NCBI GenBank assembly: GCA_027603945.1
Contig: JADIIU010000051.1
Coordinates: 1-64,000 of the forward strand
Source of the DNA: Terramyces sp. JEL0728
Lineage: Eukaryota; Chytridiomycota; Chytridiomycetes; Rhizophydiales; Terramycetaceae
DNA length: 64,000 nt
Direction: 5' to 3'
In this document: positions 46,517-57,886 of the stretch, in pieces
Numbering within the stretch: the stretch's first letter is position 1
Layout: every line of letters begins with the position of its first letter
The notes under the pieces: generated by a model
Seen by the model: only the letters and a program-made list of their open reading frames with translations
Databases searched by the model: none
What the model was told of the DNA's origin: nothing
Translations under genes and position numbers: made by a program

Positions 46517-47864
46517 TTATATTGATAATAGAATCAAGAGTGCTGCGATATACGCCCTGTTTTCTAAATTAGTAATCCACTTACCATTTTTCTTTGCAAT
46601 TGATGTTGGGACGGTAGCGATACTATTTCCAACTACAATTTGAGGATATCCGTCTGTAGAATAAGAGCAAGAGCATCCTAAGGATATGGTTGCTTGACCA
46701 AGAGAAAAATCGGCTACCAAATGGAATGCTGAAAAGAATGGCAGGCCAAATATGACAGAGTTATCATCTCCCGCGTTGTACACAAGCAACGAGTAATATC
46801 CATCTGGATCTGGCTGGATATACTGTTGCGGACCAAGAATAAAATGAACTAAAGTTGGATTGTTTCCCCCGGTGGAAATTGAGAAATCCAGAGTTGGCAG
46901 TTTACTCCATTTAAAGTCTGAATCGGCAGCCTGGATGTTTATGTTTCCATTCAACCAATCGTTTATGTATTGGGGCGAAGAGATTATTGCAGGGAGTCCA
47001 TTGCTGTTTTTTAAAGCTGTTTCCAAAGCCGTGAATGCGTTTGTCGGGATAGAAATCAAGGAAGTGCATGAATCGAATATTGACCAGTCTCTTTCTCCCA
47101 CATAGCTGCTAGTAGGCCCTTGGAAGGTTGTTGGAAGCTTCACAGCGGTACCACCGATTGAAATCCCGCGCACATCGACCGTATAGTAGCTTTCATATGG
47201 GAAATTAACTGTTACAGATGTACTGGAACAAGAACTATATGGCCTAGTATTACCAAAGTCTATAAACGCGCTACTTAATTCTGCGTACGGACAACCATGA
47301 ATTGCAATTTGGTTTTTGGAAACAGCGCCAGAAGAATACAATGCTTCCATTACTGTGAGAGGTGAATCACTGATCGAAGCCAAGCTTCCAAAACCTATTC
47401 CCATTAATCCATTCGAGGTTTGGCCGTCGGAAAAAATGGGGTCAGTTGACTGTTGATACATAATCAGAATAGGAGACGTTGCCTGTAGCACAGTGCCAGT
47501 AATTTGAATTGGCAGCCTTGCCTCGTATCCAATCCAGTAAGAATTATCGCCATACCTGCCCTCGTATGTCTTGGCATTATTTGCAGGCGTGAAGGAGAGG
47601 GTGGGGCCAGTACTGCATTAATAACTCTTACTAATTATTCAAATTGGCATTTGGGAGGATAGTGTCAGAAGATCCGGTATCCAGCAAGAGGGAAAAATTT
47701 TGATTTTGATAGGTTATATCTACAAGGAAGCAGTTTAAAAACCCACCCGTCAATGCTTCATATTGGCGTGTCACCTTATCTACTTGAATCGTATTCCTAT
47801 TTGGCAGCTTCATTTTCGCTCTCCCTGCCAGGCACTGCGAGATGAAGAGGAGGATGAATTTCAT
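46517..47864 (-). CDS. Secreted aspartic protease 4 (A1 family)
   Basis: ATG 47864, signal peptide MKFILLFISQCLAGRA. First motif LLLDTGSSDTILP; flap RYGDNSYWIGY; second motif IFDSCTSLISIP. One 19-nt intron separates DTGSS exon and the rest (442 aa). A possible second intron of 21 nt near 46559-46579 (GTAAGT donor, CTAATTTAG end) has no stop and a length divisible by three, so reading through it is also possible (435 aa if spliced). Ends with the hydrophobic YIAALLILLSI. Fourth of the tandem array. It starts 32 bp from the neighbouring stop. Confidence 0.85.
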
Positions 47865-47896
47865 TTTGAAAGAATTACGTATGTACATGAGAAAAT

Positions 47897-48559
47897 TTAT
47901 TTAAAGGAGATATTGGCTTTAGACAGAGTCTCTAATAATTTAGGATTAAAAACCTCCTCTACTTCTATTTCTGGTTCTTCTTTCATTTCTGGAATAACAT
48001 CGCCAGTTGAGGATAAGCTTTGACCGAGCTGCTTCACATTTAGAGGATCTGAAATCTTGTTTTTCGTTTTCGCATTCTTTGGAGAGACTTTTGTAGAAAA
48101 GAAATCCGATTCGTTCATAGCGGACATTATTGCGGTATTTGGAGGATCCTGTTTCACCGGCGAAGGAGGGATAAGTGATATTTGAAGTGACGATGGAGTC
48201 GGTATAGGGAATGATGTTAATTTCGATACTTGTTCATCTGTTAATAATTCAGCTGTTGCTTGTGTCTCTTGTCCAAACAAAACATCTTCTCTGGTGGTGT
48301 CGAATGTAGGTAGAGGCTGATAGGTTGTACGAGAGTATCCGTTTGGACTAAATCTAAACAGCGAAGCGATGCTATTCCATATACTTGGTTCCTGTTGCTG
48401 ACCAAATCCCCCTGTTCCTCCTTCGTTCAATAAGTTTTCAAATTCCAAATCATCTATTTCATCATAATCAAAAGAAGGAAATTGTCGTTGTTTGAAGCAG
48501 CAAAATAATGAAGCACAGCTGTTGCAAGATTTCATTTTTTCAATGTCAACTTTTGCCAA
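47897..48559 (-). CDS. Hypothetical protein with N-terminal cysteine cluster
   Basis: Single-exon, 220 aa. No recognised domain. The N-terminus has five cysteines within 15 residues (SCNSCASLFCCFKQR), which would suit palmitoylation or membrane attachment. The rest is acidic and Ser/Pro-rich (LEFENLLNEGGTGGFGQQQE, IPTPSSLQISLIPPSP). The C-terminus is an acidic segment EPEIEVEEVFNPKLLETL. It lies between protease 4 and the 7TM gene B. Could be an adaptor-like disordered protein; not shown. Confidence 0.5.
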   Translation of the reverse strand: MAKVDIEKMKSCNSCASLFCCFKQRQFPSFDYDEIDDLEFENLLNEGGTGGFGQQQEPSIWNSIASLFRFSPNGYSRTTYQPLPTFDTTREDVLFGQETQATAELLTDEQVSKLTSFPIPTPSSLQISLIPPSPVKQDPPNTAIMSAMNESDFFSTKVSPKNAKTKNKISDPLNVKQLGQSLSSTGDVIPEMKEEPEIEVEEVFNPKLLETLSKANISFK

Positions 48560-48791
48560 TAAACATTCACTGACATTATCAAGACAGACAGGGCTCGTCC
48601 CAGTGTTCTAATATGCCAAGGAGAGAGCAAGTATTAAGAGAGAGCGTCTGCAATTCTCCAGTCATTGCCACGACATCCGAAAACAACACCAGATGAAATC
48701 CAAATGGAAGCAGAAACAGCTTGAATATTTAGAAGCAACTGGCATTGTTATGGATTTTTAGGGGATCGCACACGTCACTTATAGTTGCCAA

Positions 48792-50341
48792 ATGAGTGCC
48801 AACACAGTGCTGCTGTCGACATGGCTAAACTCAAGCACATGTACAGGACCGCCATCATCAATGTATTTATTTTCAGAAGATAATCCGATTGCTCTTTACA
48901 ATTTTACCATCCTTCAAAATCCGATCCCGTACTGTGGATCGTCTCCATCCGAAGTTCCAGCAGGATGCTGCATATCATCATTAGATTTATCGCAGTCATC
49001 AAATATACCCTCCTACACAAACAGCTATATTGATGATACAATGGATGAATATCATTCTATGCCGCAAAGTGCGATGCAGAGCGAATACTGCAGAGTTGCA
49101 ATGTATCAAAATTCCTCGTTGGAATACCAGGAAATGCTCTACCTCGGAAATGGGGTTTGTTACGACGGGAGACTGATCTGCGATTACAAAGCAAGCCAAT
49201 TGTCAATTTATAGTGAGGATGGCTGTCAGGGATATTCAGAAACGATTATAATTAACCAGGATGTTCAAGCATTTAATTCGACAATACTAGGGAGTTTGAA
49301 TATCTCGTCATATTTAGCAGTTAGTGCGATCGTACAGATATCGTGGATAACATACGAACCACAAAATTATCTGGTACCAAATTACCACAGTGTACTGGAT
49401 TATATGGCGCTATTTGATTTTATTGGTGCAGTGATAATATGCATCGTGTCCTGCGTTTACTATTCAAGATCATTCTACCTAAAAAGAAAAAAGCAGGATC
49501 TATTATTTGCTCTCAACCAGTTTTTCATTGGGATTAAAACCATATTTTCATTTGCCTACTTGAGTTTGATATTTGTCGATGACAACACCATCAATTACTT
49601 TACAATTACACGGGAAGCTTCGAATATACAGACGCTGTTTTCAAGTAATATCATCTTGACTTAGTTTACACAAGCCTTTTCCTTTTATCTACTTTTTGGA
49701 ATGGATATCTGCAGCCGTACCAGCTAAAGCTGATTTACGTGTTTTTTACGCTATTGCACTTTGGATTGTCATACTGGCTCATAGTCGGAATAGTATACAA
49801 CATCACAACCAACGGTTACACCATATTTTATATCTACTACAACTTGAATCACTCCTTAAGTCAGGTGTGGAATTTCATTTACTTGCTGGTTGAAGCGCTG
49901 CCGTCAATGGTGGTTCTTTTCAAGGTGGTAAAAGTAGCACTTGCAAAGAAACTGGACACAGTGACTAATAACCTGAAGCGAATGGTTATTTTGTCTGTAG
50001 CACAATTAATTACAATTACAGCTTACTTGGTTTTAAGCTCTCTAACCGAAAATACTAATATCACTGGGTCGGACCGTAATTTTCTTGATGTCCAGTTTAC
50101 CTATACAATAATATTTCCGCTCAACAGCATATTTAACATTATGTTGTTTGAATATCTCAAGGAAACCACTTCGTTGATGGTGAAGCGAAAGCCAACTCCG
50201 AAAGCAGATGGAAAAGCAGATGGAAAAGCAGATGGAAAAACAGATGGAAAAGCAGATGGGAATACAGATGGGAATACAAGGCTAATCCAAAGCACACTGC
50301 CTTGTCCAGATTCTTTGGTTACTACAAAAGCTAGCCAATAA
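48792..50341 (+). CDS. 7TM protein with cysteine-rich ectodomain (paralogue B)
   Basis: Two exons (20-nt intron) give 509 aa. Paralogous to 25471-26938: IPYCGSSPSEVPAGCCISSLDLS in the ectodomain matches the IPICGSANSEIP / GCCLSSLELS block, and the order of hydrophobic segments is the same. Shared motif SDRN precedes TM7 (TGSDRNFLDVQF / AGSDRNTVAIGA). The C-terminal tail has a run of ADGK repeats. No signal peptide is obvious. Receptor function is inferred from topology only. Confidence 0.65.
50202..50279 (+). repeat. 12-bp coding minisatellite in 7TM gene B
   Basis: About six copies of GCAGATGGAAAA-type 12-mers encode KADGKADGK, drifting to KTDGK and NTDGN at the 3' end. The array is in frame and sits in the cytosolic tail. 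Divergence rises toward the right edge. Confidence 0.9.
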
Positions 50342-50403
50342 AAAATTTGGTGTGATTTTCGAGATGAGAGATCATCGCCCATGATTTGCCCTTTGCAAAA
50401 TAA

Positions 50404-52429
50404 ATGTTAAAAATCAAGATTTTCGCTAGATTCAAGCATTCACAGACTCTGGTCGAGAAAATCGCCCAAAAATATGCAATGGGAACCACGGTAAAGCAGG
50501 GTGAATTCATCGCAATTAAACCGCATCATTGCATGACCCACGATAACACAGCAGCTGTAATGTCCAAATACAAGAGTATCGGCCCAAAATCATTCTTCAA
50601 TAACAGACAACCAGTTTTTACGTTAGATCATGATGTTCAAAACAAGACTGAAAAGAATTTGCAGAAATATAGGAATATTGAAGAGTTTGCAAAAGCGAAT
50701 GGGGTAGATTTCTATCCTGCTGGAAGAGGCATCGGACACCAGATTATGATTGAAGAAGGATATGCCTTTCCCCAAACAATGGTTGTTGCGTCTGATTCAC
50801 ACTCCAACATGTATGGTGGAATTGGTTGTCTAGGAACCCCAATTGTCAGGACCGATGCAGCAGCTATCTGGGCTACAGGTCAGACATGGTGGCAAGTTCC
50901 AAGCGTCGTTAAAGTGGAATTGTTAAACAGTTTGCCTCCTGGGGTTACTGGAAAGGATGTAATTGTAACTCTATGTGGAATGTTTAACAAGGATGAAGTT
51001 TTGAATGCAGCCGTTGAATTTACTGGACCTGGTAATGGATTGCTAATCTAGGTGTCGAAAGTTTATCCATGGACAGCCGTTTGACCATTGCAAATATGGT
51101 AAGTGATTCTAAATTAGACTACTGAATGGGGTGCTTTAGCTGGTGTATTTCCAGTGGACAAAGTTACACTTGACTGGTTAAAGGGACGAAATGACAGGTT
51201 TAAGAAGCTGTATCCAAATGGACATTATCGAATTAATGATCAATCAATTGGTGACTTGGAGAATGGTGTCCTAAAGGCGGACAAGGATGCATACTATGCA
51301 AAAGAACTTTCTCTAGATTTAGCTACCATGTCGCCATATGTTTCTGGACCAAATTCAGTTAAAGTTGCGAATGCATTGTATGATTTGGAGCAAAAGAAGA
51401 TTAAAATTCACAAAGCATATTTATTATCGTGTACCAATTCTAGAGTTAGTGATATCATCGAAGCTGCAAATATTATCGGAGATCAAAAGATTGCAGACGG
51501 AGTCGAGTTTTATGTTGCTGCTGCTTCATCGGAAGTGCAGCGGGATGCAGAGGTTTCCGGCCATTGGCAAAAGCTATTGAAGGCTGGTGCGAAACCGCTA
51601 CCTGCTGGTTGTGGCCCGTGCATTGGATTGGGGACTGGATTGTTGAACGAAGGAGAGGTGGGAATTTCTGCTACAAACAGAAATTACAAAGGGAGAATGG
51701 GTTCTCCAAAAGCGCTGGCTTATTTAGCATCGCCAGCTGTAGTAGCATCATCTGCTATTTCTGGATATATCACTGGAAATAACGCCGTTCCTTCAAGCAA
51801 ACCGCTAACGTCCATCAAAGTAAATCCAAAGCCTATTGTCAAGCAAGAAAAGGTGGAAGCTAAAGCCGTGCCAGCGTTTCCAGCAACTCTAGAAGGAGAA
51901 TTGATCTTTTGTGATGCTGATAACCTAAACACGGATGGAATATATCCTGGAAAGTATACTTATCAGGATGACATGACCCCGGACATGATGGCAAAGGTCG
52001 CAATGGAAAACTATGACACTAATTTCGTAAATGTTCGCAGAAAGGTTGATGTTACTAATTTAGAATGATATTTTGGTTGCTGGATATAGCTTCGGAAGTG
52101 GTTCATCCAGGGAACAAGCTGCCACTGCACTCTTATATGCTGGTATCAGACTAGTTTTGGCAGGGTCATTCTCTGAAACATTCAAACGCAACGCAATCAA
52201 CAATGGATTGATGGTTTTGGAAGCACCAGAGCTAGTCAAGCATTTGCGTGACAAATTCAGATCTAGCGAAAAGAAATTAACTCAAAGAACTGGGTTAAAT
52301 GTTGAACTAGATTTGATTAATGGGATAATTAAAGGAGATGCTGAATTCCATATTCCTAAAGTTGGGTTCGCTGCTCAAGAACTTATCGTTGAAGGTGGAT
52401 TGGAAAATTGGGTAAAGAACCGTATTTAA
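50404..52429 (+). CDS. LYS4: Homoaconitase
   Basis: Four exons (introns 20, 19, 19 nt) give 655 aa. Homoaconitase rather than aconitase: [60 protein letters not shown], and the Fe-S motifs SCTNSR and [10 protein letters not shown]. The swivel domain ends with [19 protein letters not shown]. It catalyses the isomerisation of homocitrate to homoisocitrate in mitochondrial lysine synthesis (alpha-aminoadipate pathway). A basic N-terminus ([15 protein letters not shown]) suits mitochondrial targeting. Confidence 0.94.
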
Positions 52430-52443
52430 ATAAAGAGGTATTA

Positions 52444-53397
52444 TTAGCAAGATGCCAGCTTTGCAAGTTTCTTTTCATTTTTCATCCAGGTAGGAGTGAT
52501 ATCCAGCGCATTGATTGTTGTTGTGGTATAAAAGAAAAACATTGAAATAGCTGAAGTGGTCGCCATGCAGGCATAAAAAGGCGATCGAGACATGACAGTG
52601 AAAGGGCCCATCAGAGAAAATCCTAATATCGGTAATCCGGCAAAGTAAATCCCAAGCACCGCAGTATCCTTGTCCATTCCGGACAGCCCTGGATTGATTG
52701 AATAAGCAACAAAGTACAGGAGAAATTGCATTGCAATACCGAAAACCGATAAAATACCCCAGGTAGTGTTGTTGTCAATCAAAAGGTAGACTGCTGGGGA
52801 AATACACCGTAAACAAACTGAAATAATTTGAAATGTATAGAACCCTGCATTGATATAAAGCTTTCGCAGCACAACAATAGATCGTGAATAATTGGTAGGC
52901 TTATCATCTTGATTTACAGTAGCGGATGGATTGTCCAACAGACTTTCGTTCCGTTTAGGTTGTTCCACCATGCTGCCAACATTCATAAAAGTAACCAGCC
53001 GAAATTCACCAAATATAGCAAATATCGCAACGATACTAAAAAATCGGGCGTATGATGATTGGGTAATCAAATATACCGGACAAATCAAAGACATCACCAC
53101 CAAGACTGTCGATGCTGCAAAAATCGAAACCTTTAAGCTTGTCCGTTTCGCTGATCTGTGATTACGATAGGACAGAACATGGAGTACTGATTGAATTAGA
53201 GACGAAACAAATGAAATGTACGCGATTGATTCTGCAGTATATCCATACATTGGTGACAAGGCAGATTTTTCATAGAAGATATAGATTGACGGTTGGGTGG
53301 TTGCGATTATCAATCCAATCAAGGCTACCCAAAATATAATCCCGTTGCAAAGATCCTTCAATGGTGTGCATCCGTTTAAATTTCTTTGAAGTGACAT
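52444..53397 (-). CDS. Multi-pass (about 8 TM) membrane protein, tandem paralogue 1
   Basis: Single exon; ATG 53397 (MSLQRNLNG) is preferred, though the frame extends to 53442. About eight hydrophobic segments. Shared with the adjacent gene: QPSIYIFYEKS, ICPVYLI, FGIAMQFLLYFVAYSI and a final FFFYTTTTINAL. No transporter signature recognised. The only polar stretch is a central loop of about 35 residues. The stop is 12 bp from the convergent LYS4 stop. Function unknown. Confidence 0.6.
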   Translation of the reverse strand: MSLQRNLNGCTPLKDLCNGIIFWVALIGLIIATTQPSIYIFYEKSALSPMYGYTAESIAYISFVSSLIQSVLHVLSYRNHRSAKRTSLKVSIFAASTVLVVMSLICPVYLITQSSYARFFSIVAIFAIFGEFRLVTFMNVGSMVEQPKRNESLLDNPSATVNQDDKPTNYSRSIVVLRKLYINAGFYTFQIISVCLRCISPAVYLLIDNNTTWGILSVFGIAMQFLLYFVAYSINPGLSGMDKDTAVLGIYFAGLPILGFSLMGPFTVMSRSPFYACMATTSAISMFFFYTTTTINALDITPTWMKNEKKLAKLASC

Positions 53398-53512
53398 TTT
53401 CGTGGAAAGAATAGCAGGACCCAATTGAGAGGTAGCCACCAAGTGCGAGCTGTTATAAGATACTGCTGGTTCTCAAACATATATGGAAAGGTTTAATTGA
53501 TCACGGCATATA

Positions 53513-54478
53513 TTATTTCTTTACCCAAAATGGAGAAATGAAAATCGCATTGATTGTATGCCCAATGTAAAAGAAGACCATCGAGATTGCAGAAACAAAA
53601 GAGATGAAGGAGTACAAGCTCGACTGGTTCAACATTGCGTACGGCCCAGCAAGCGCAAACAGAAGGGATACTAATCCACCGATATACACTCCAGTCGCAA
53701 TAAAATCACGTTGTTTGGATTCATATCGATAGTCCAATGAATAAGCGACGTAAAATATCACTATCTGCATTACAATTCCAAATATTGAAATCGCAGCCCA
53801 AATAAAGTACCTTTCATTCTTGACCGTGTAGGCTGCAGCTTCAATGGATTTCATTGTTGGATTAGCAATTGCGTAAACTGTATAGTCGAAATAGCGAAAC
53901 ATTCTTGATTGAGTAAATGCGTGGTCCAGCTTTGTACCTGGTTCATCGATAAAAGTTGAGGTTGACTCAGTTAGTAGTGCAGTCTTGCTTTGTTTTTCTT
54001 CAAAAGTTAGTGCTTGGGGATCCCAATACGGTTTATCATCCTTGGCCCAAAATATCATTCGGAAAGTGGTTCCAATAGAATACAATGAAGAAATACAGAA
54101 AAACCAAGAGTATTTTGATTCGTAAATCACATAGAGCGGACAGACGAGCGCTCCTATCATTGCTATAAAGCCAATTACAAATTCCAAGTTGTTTTTCCCC
54201 GTTCCTGTTGAAAATCTTTCTTTGCAATACGCAACCACGTATACCATGGATTGGGTGAAAGCAGATATCAATGAGACAAGAGCAATTAAATCTGTGGTGA
54301 CTCCATAATCTGCATTGATGGATCTTTGATAGAAAACATACATTGACGGTTGTACGGAACATGTAAATCCTGACAATATTCCCACAAGGAAAGTAATTGT
54401 GTAAGTTATTAATTTCCAATTGTTGAGAGTGGTTTTCGCACCTGAAAATGAGCTTGTATTTTCGATTTTGGATTGCAT
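53513..54478 (-). CDS. Multi-pass (about 8 TM) membrane protein, tandem paralogue 2
   Basis: Single exon of 321 aa, diverged paralogue of the preceding gene: QPSMYVFYQRS, VCPLYVIYES, FGIVMQIVIFYVAYSL, FFYIGHTINAIFISPFW. About eight hydrophobic segments with a longer central polar loop (residues 150-200). The end of the protein FWVKK aligns with TWMKNEKK. The two genes are arranged head-to-tail with a 115-bp gap, indicating tandem duplication. No family recognised. Confidence 0.6.
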   Translation of the reverse strand: MQSKIENTSSFSGAKTTLNNWKLITYTITFLVGILSGFTCSVQPSMYVFYQRSINADYGVTTDLIALVSLISAFTQSMVYVVAYCKERFSTGTGKNNLEFVIGFIAMIGALVCPLYVIYESKYSWFFCISSLYSIGTTFRMIFWAKDDKPYWDPQALTFEEKQSKTALLTESTSTFIDEPGTKLDHAFTQSRMFRYFDYTVYAIANPTMKSIEAAAYTVKNERYFIWAAISIFGIVMQIVIFYVAYSLDYRYESKQRDFIATGVYIGGLVSLLFALAGPYAMLNQSSLYSFISFVSAISMVFFYIGHTINAIFISPFWVKK

Positions 54479-54669
54479 GGAATGAAATTTGACGTGGACC
54501 CAGCGGGTTTAACAGTTGGCACAAATGACTGACGAATAAATTTAGCTATTGGGAAAGCTCTGGCCGACACTGGCGATTGACTAGTAATATTGGGGCGATG
54601 ATCGCGTTCAATGAATGCCAACTTTAAAACCTTAATTTTGTATAAATACACCATATAATTTTACTCTCT

Positions 54670-55812
54670 ATGAAAATTGCAGATATTATTGGGTCTCATT
54701 TAAATATCATTCAGTACCATCACTATAGGTTTAGCTCCGCAAACAAGTTGAAAGCAATCCCAAGGTTAACCAGTGCAGCATACAAAGATTCATCGGAAAT
54801 TTTATGTGTGAGAGATCCGTCAATGTACATGATACTCAACACTACGACTCCAGAGACATTCATTTACCTGGTAATTAATCAGCACACACGACAAATAATT
54901 CGATCAAAATGTCACATCCCGCTCTCCCTCAAACTGGAAGTGTTTAATTATTTCATTGAGCCAATTGCGCTATATTCAATCTTGGTTGATATTCTCCGAG
55001 AATCCAATTCCATTAAGATTCACATCAACTTTCAAATTCTGTTTGACAAGATGATTGACTTTGGAGATACCCTGATTATTAGATTATTATTGCAAGACAA
55101 AAGGTTCCACCCTCAGTTCATCCATGTGAAAAGAGCTTTGAATCAGATGAATACCGGCTTAATTCACCTTTTGATTAACGAAACTATTGTTGATTTGACT
55201 ATGGAAGATAATTATCTAATACGTACTGCTTGCTGTTTGGGAATTTCTTGCGTAGTTGAACGACTATTGACTAGTCCTCTTGTCGATCCTGGTGCCTTAC
55301 AGAATGAAGGATTAAAGAATGCGTGTCTAAATGGACATGTAGATGTTGTAAAGATTCTGTTGGATGATTACAGAATTGATCCGACATATGGAATATGCTG
55401 CAACGAATCTCTTGTTTATGGTAATTAACGGTAATACTAGCATGTACAAGTGGAAATAAGGAAATTGTAAAGTTGCTGTTACACATGGTAGATCCCCGAA
55501 TCAATGGCGATCAAACCTTGTTCAATTCTTGTTACTGGGGGCATTATGGTACTCTTGATTAAATTAGGTGTGGTCAAGGTGCTGTTGGAAGATAGCAGGA
55601 TCGATCCGACTACAAACGATTATTACGCGATATTCCTTGCTTATTCAAACGAAAAATATCCTGTGGTTGAATATTTATTGAATGACGCCAGAGTTGATCC
55701 ATTCAAAGTATTTGAGCGAGCAATGATGAACAATCAGATGGGGATTACTGACTATTTGGTGAATAAGGAGTACATTAAAAAGAAGCTCACTCGACGCTGG
55801 CTGTGTTTTTAA
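54670..55812 (+). CDS. Ankyrin-repeat protein
   Basis: Three exons (20- and 19-nt introns) give 367 aa. At least six ankyrin-like units, e.g. GLKNACLNGHVDVVKILLDD, CTSGNKEIVKLLLH, SCYWGHYGVVKVLLEDSRI, AYSNEKYPVVEYLLNDARV. The repeat ends D-x-R-V/I-D-P are regularly spaced at about 33 residues, a form frequent in large ankyrin families of zoosporic and other early fungi and protists. The N-terminal 90 residues (an F-box-like site is possible but not shown) are not ankyrin. Scaffolding role only inferred. Confidence 0.75.
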
Positions 55813-55879
55813 TAAACATGTAGCATCGTCCTCCATATCGCTGGGTATCGGTGTATTGAAAATCTCATTTTTTTTGAAA

Positions 55880-57857
55880 ATGACTTTTGGAAAGTCAATG
55901 GAGAATACACTTCCACACGAAGACAGGACCTACCGAGACTTTTACCCAGATCTAAATCCGCTAATAACTTTAAATTTATACAAAGTGGACGACTCCAAGA
56001 ACCCAACACACGCGAACTACAATGCTGGTATTTTTGATTAATACAGACCCAATACCAAAGGTACAAGTGCAATTCTTGAAACCAGTGCCTAAACCGTCAT
56101 TCAGAATAATAGAAAACCCCAGTGCGAAAATGGTTCCGGATATTCCTTCTTTTGCACGATACGTTGAAGCAACTGAGGATGAGCTTGCTGAAAGGATAGA
56201 ATATGATTTGGATGAACAGGACCGTATATGGCTGGACGAAAAGAAAAAGAAAGGACTGGACATTGACTGGGATTACTTTGAATTTGTAATGGATCATTTA
56301 GAAAAAGACTGGTTTGATCTAGTACATGTTATTAATACAGGTCAAGGATATTCCTAAAACGTTAAAGGAAGATATTCAGTATCCAGAAGATATTGCGTGT
56401 GCTATCTGCGACGATAACGAAGCCGAAAATAGCAATGCGATTGTGTTTTGCGACGGATGTAATTTAGCTGTACATCAAGACTGCTACGGGGTTCCGTTTA
56501 TCCCTGAAGGGCAATGGCTGTGCAGAAAGTGTATGCTGAGTCCCGAACATCCAGTTAAGTGTGTTCTTTGTCCAACAGCTGGCGGTGCCTTTAAACAAAC
56601 TACTTCTAGCAAGTGGGTCCATTTACATTGTGCAATGTGGATACCAGAGTGCGGAATCCAGAATTTGGTTTACATGGAGCCTATTGAAGGAGTTGAAAAT
56701 ATTCCAAAAAACAGGTGGAAATTGGTAATATAGATTAACCTAGCTTTGTTATATATGCCACAAGAGATATGGGGCTCCTATTCAATGCAGCAGCAAGCAA
56801 TGTTTTGTGCCTTTCCATCCATCTTGCGCTCGAAAGGCAAAGTTGTACATGAAAATGCGGGGTATCAGTGATAGCGCTCAATTTAAGGCTTATTGCGATA
56901 GACACACTCCTAAAGAATACCGAGAAAAGGTAGATGTGGACTATCACCTGCGAGCTGCAGTGGAAGAGCTATCTAGAACTGTCTTTGAATTGGATTTTGA
57001 TATTGGAGCCCGCCAAACCGACAAGAAGCCAGCAAAAGAACCGACAAAACGTCTCTCCCTTTCTGCTCCTATAATACCCGCAAAGATATTGAAGGATGTA
57101 GTGGATTATCCTTGTAGTTATGCGCCAAAGAAAAGAAATGAAATCACAGTAGCTATAGCCAAATACTGGGCTCTTAAAAAAGAATCTCGACGAGGCGCTG
57201 CATTGCTGAAACGACTGCACTTGGAGGTATCTTGCTTTTAACCTAGCCTTGGACTGCCACTGCTTCAGCAAACAAGGAAGAGGAAGAGCAAAAGGCGCAC
57301 AAATATGAATTGCTTTCTCAAATAAGAAAAGATTTGGAAAAGGCGAGGCTATTGATGGATATTGTGCGAAAAAGAGAGCGACAAAAATTAAGGATATACA
57401 AGCAGCAGCTAGAGTTGTTTGAATACTGCAGCTTCCCGCTAAACAAAATCCTGGCGCCAATCTTGGAGAAATGCAAAGCGTAACCTGCTATTAACCAAGA
57501 CATGACAAGTACAGAATATTTACAGAACCCGTGGATACAACTGCTATTCCTGACTATCTTAATTACGTTAGCAGCCCGATGGATTTCAGTACAATGACTG
57601 AGAAGCTAGAGTCGCATTCTTACAAGAACTTGGCTGAATTCCAGCAGGATATTTCCCTGCTTTGTGAGAATTGCAAACTGTACAACAGACCAGAAACAAT
57701 CTTTTACAGGCAGGCGGTTAAGTTGGAAAACTATTATGCCGGATTGATACCAGAGATTTACCAACAAGCCAAGCTGTATGGTGTAGATCTGGAGAGCGGT
57801 TGGTGGTCCACATCGCCCATTGGCAAGCAAGTACTACAAGGATTTTCTTTTAAATAA
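55880..57857 (+). CDS. NTO1: BRPF/Nto1-type PHD, extended-PHD and bromodomain protein
   Basis: Six exons (introns 19, 19, 19, 20, 20 nt) give 626 aa. Order: N-terminal enhancer-of-polycomb-like region ([20 protein letters not shown]), PHD finger ([31 protein letters not shown]), zinc knuckle and extended PHD ([34 protein letters not shown]), and bromodomain ([30 protein letters not shown]). It is the scaffold of the NuA3/MOZ-type histone acetyltransferase complex in the nucleus. There is no C-terminal PWWP domain as in metazoan BRPF1, so fungal Nto1 type is preferred. Confidence 0.93.
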
Positions 57858-57886
57858 ATAATTAATGCAGTGCATCTTAATTTTCC

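Noticed and set aside
50404..52429. Standard aconitase
   Set aside because: The [13 protein letters not shown] and [10 protein letters not shown] blocks and overall length fit homoaconitase.
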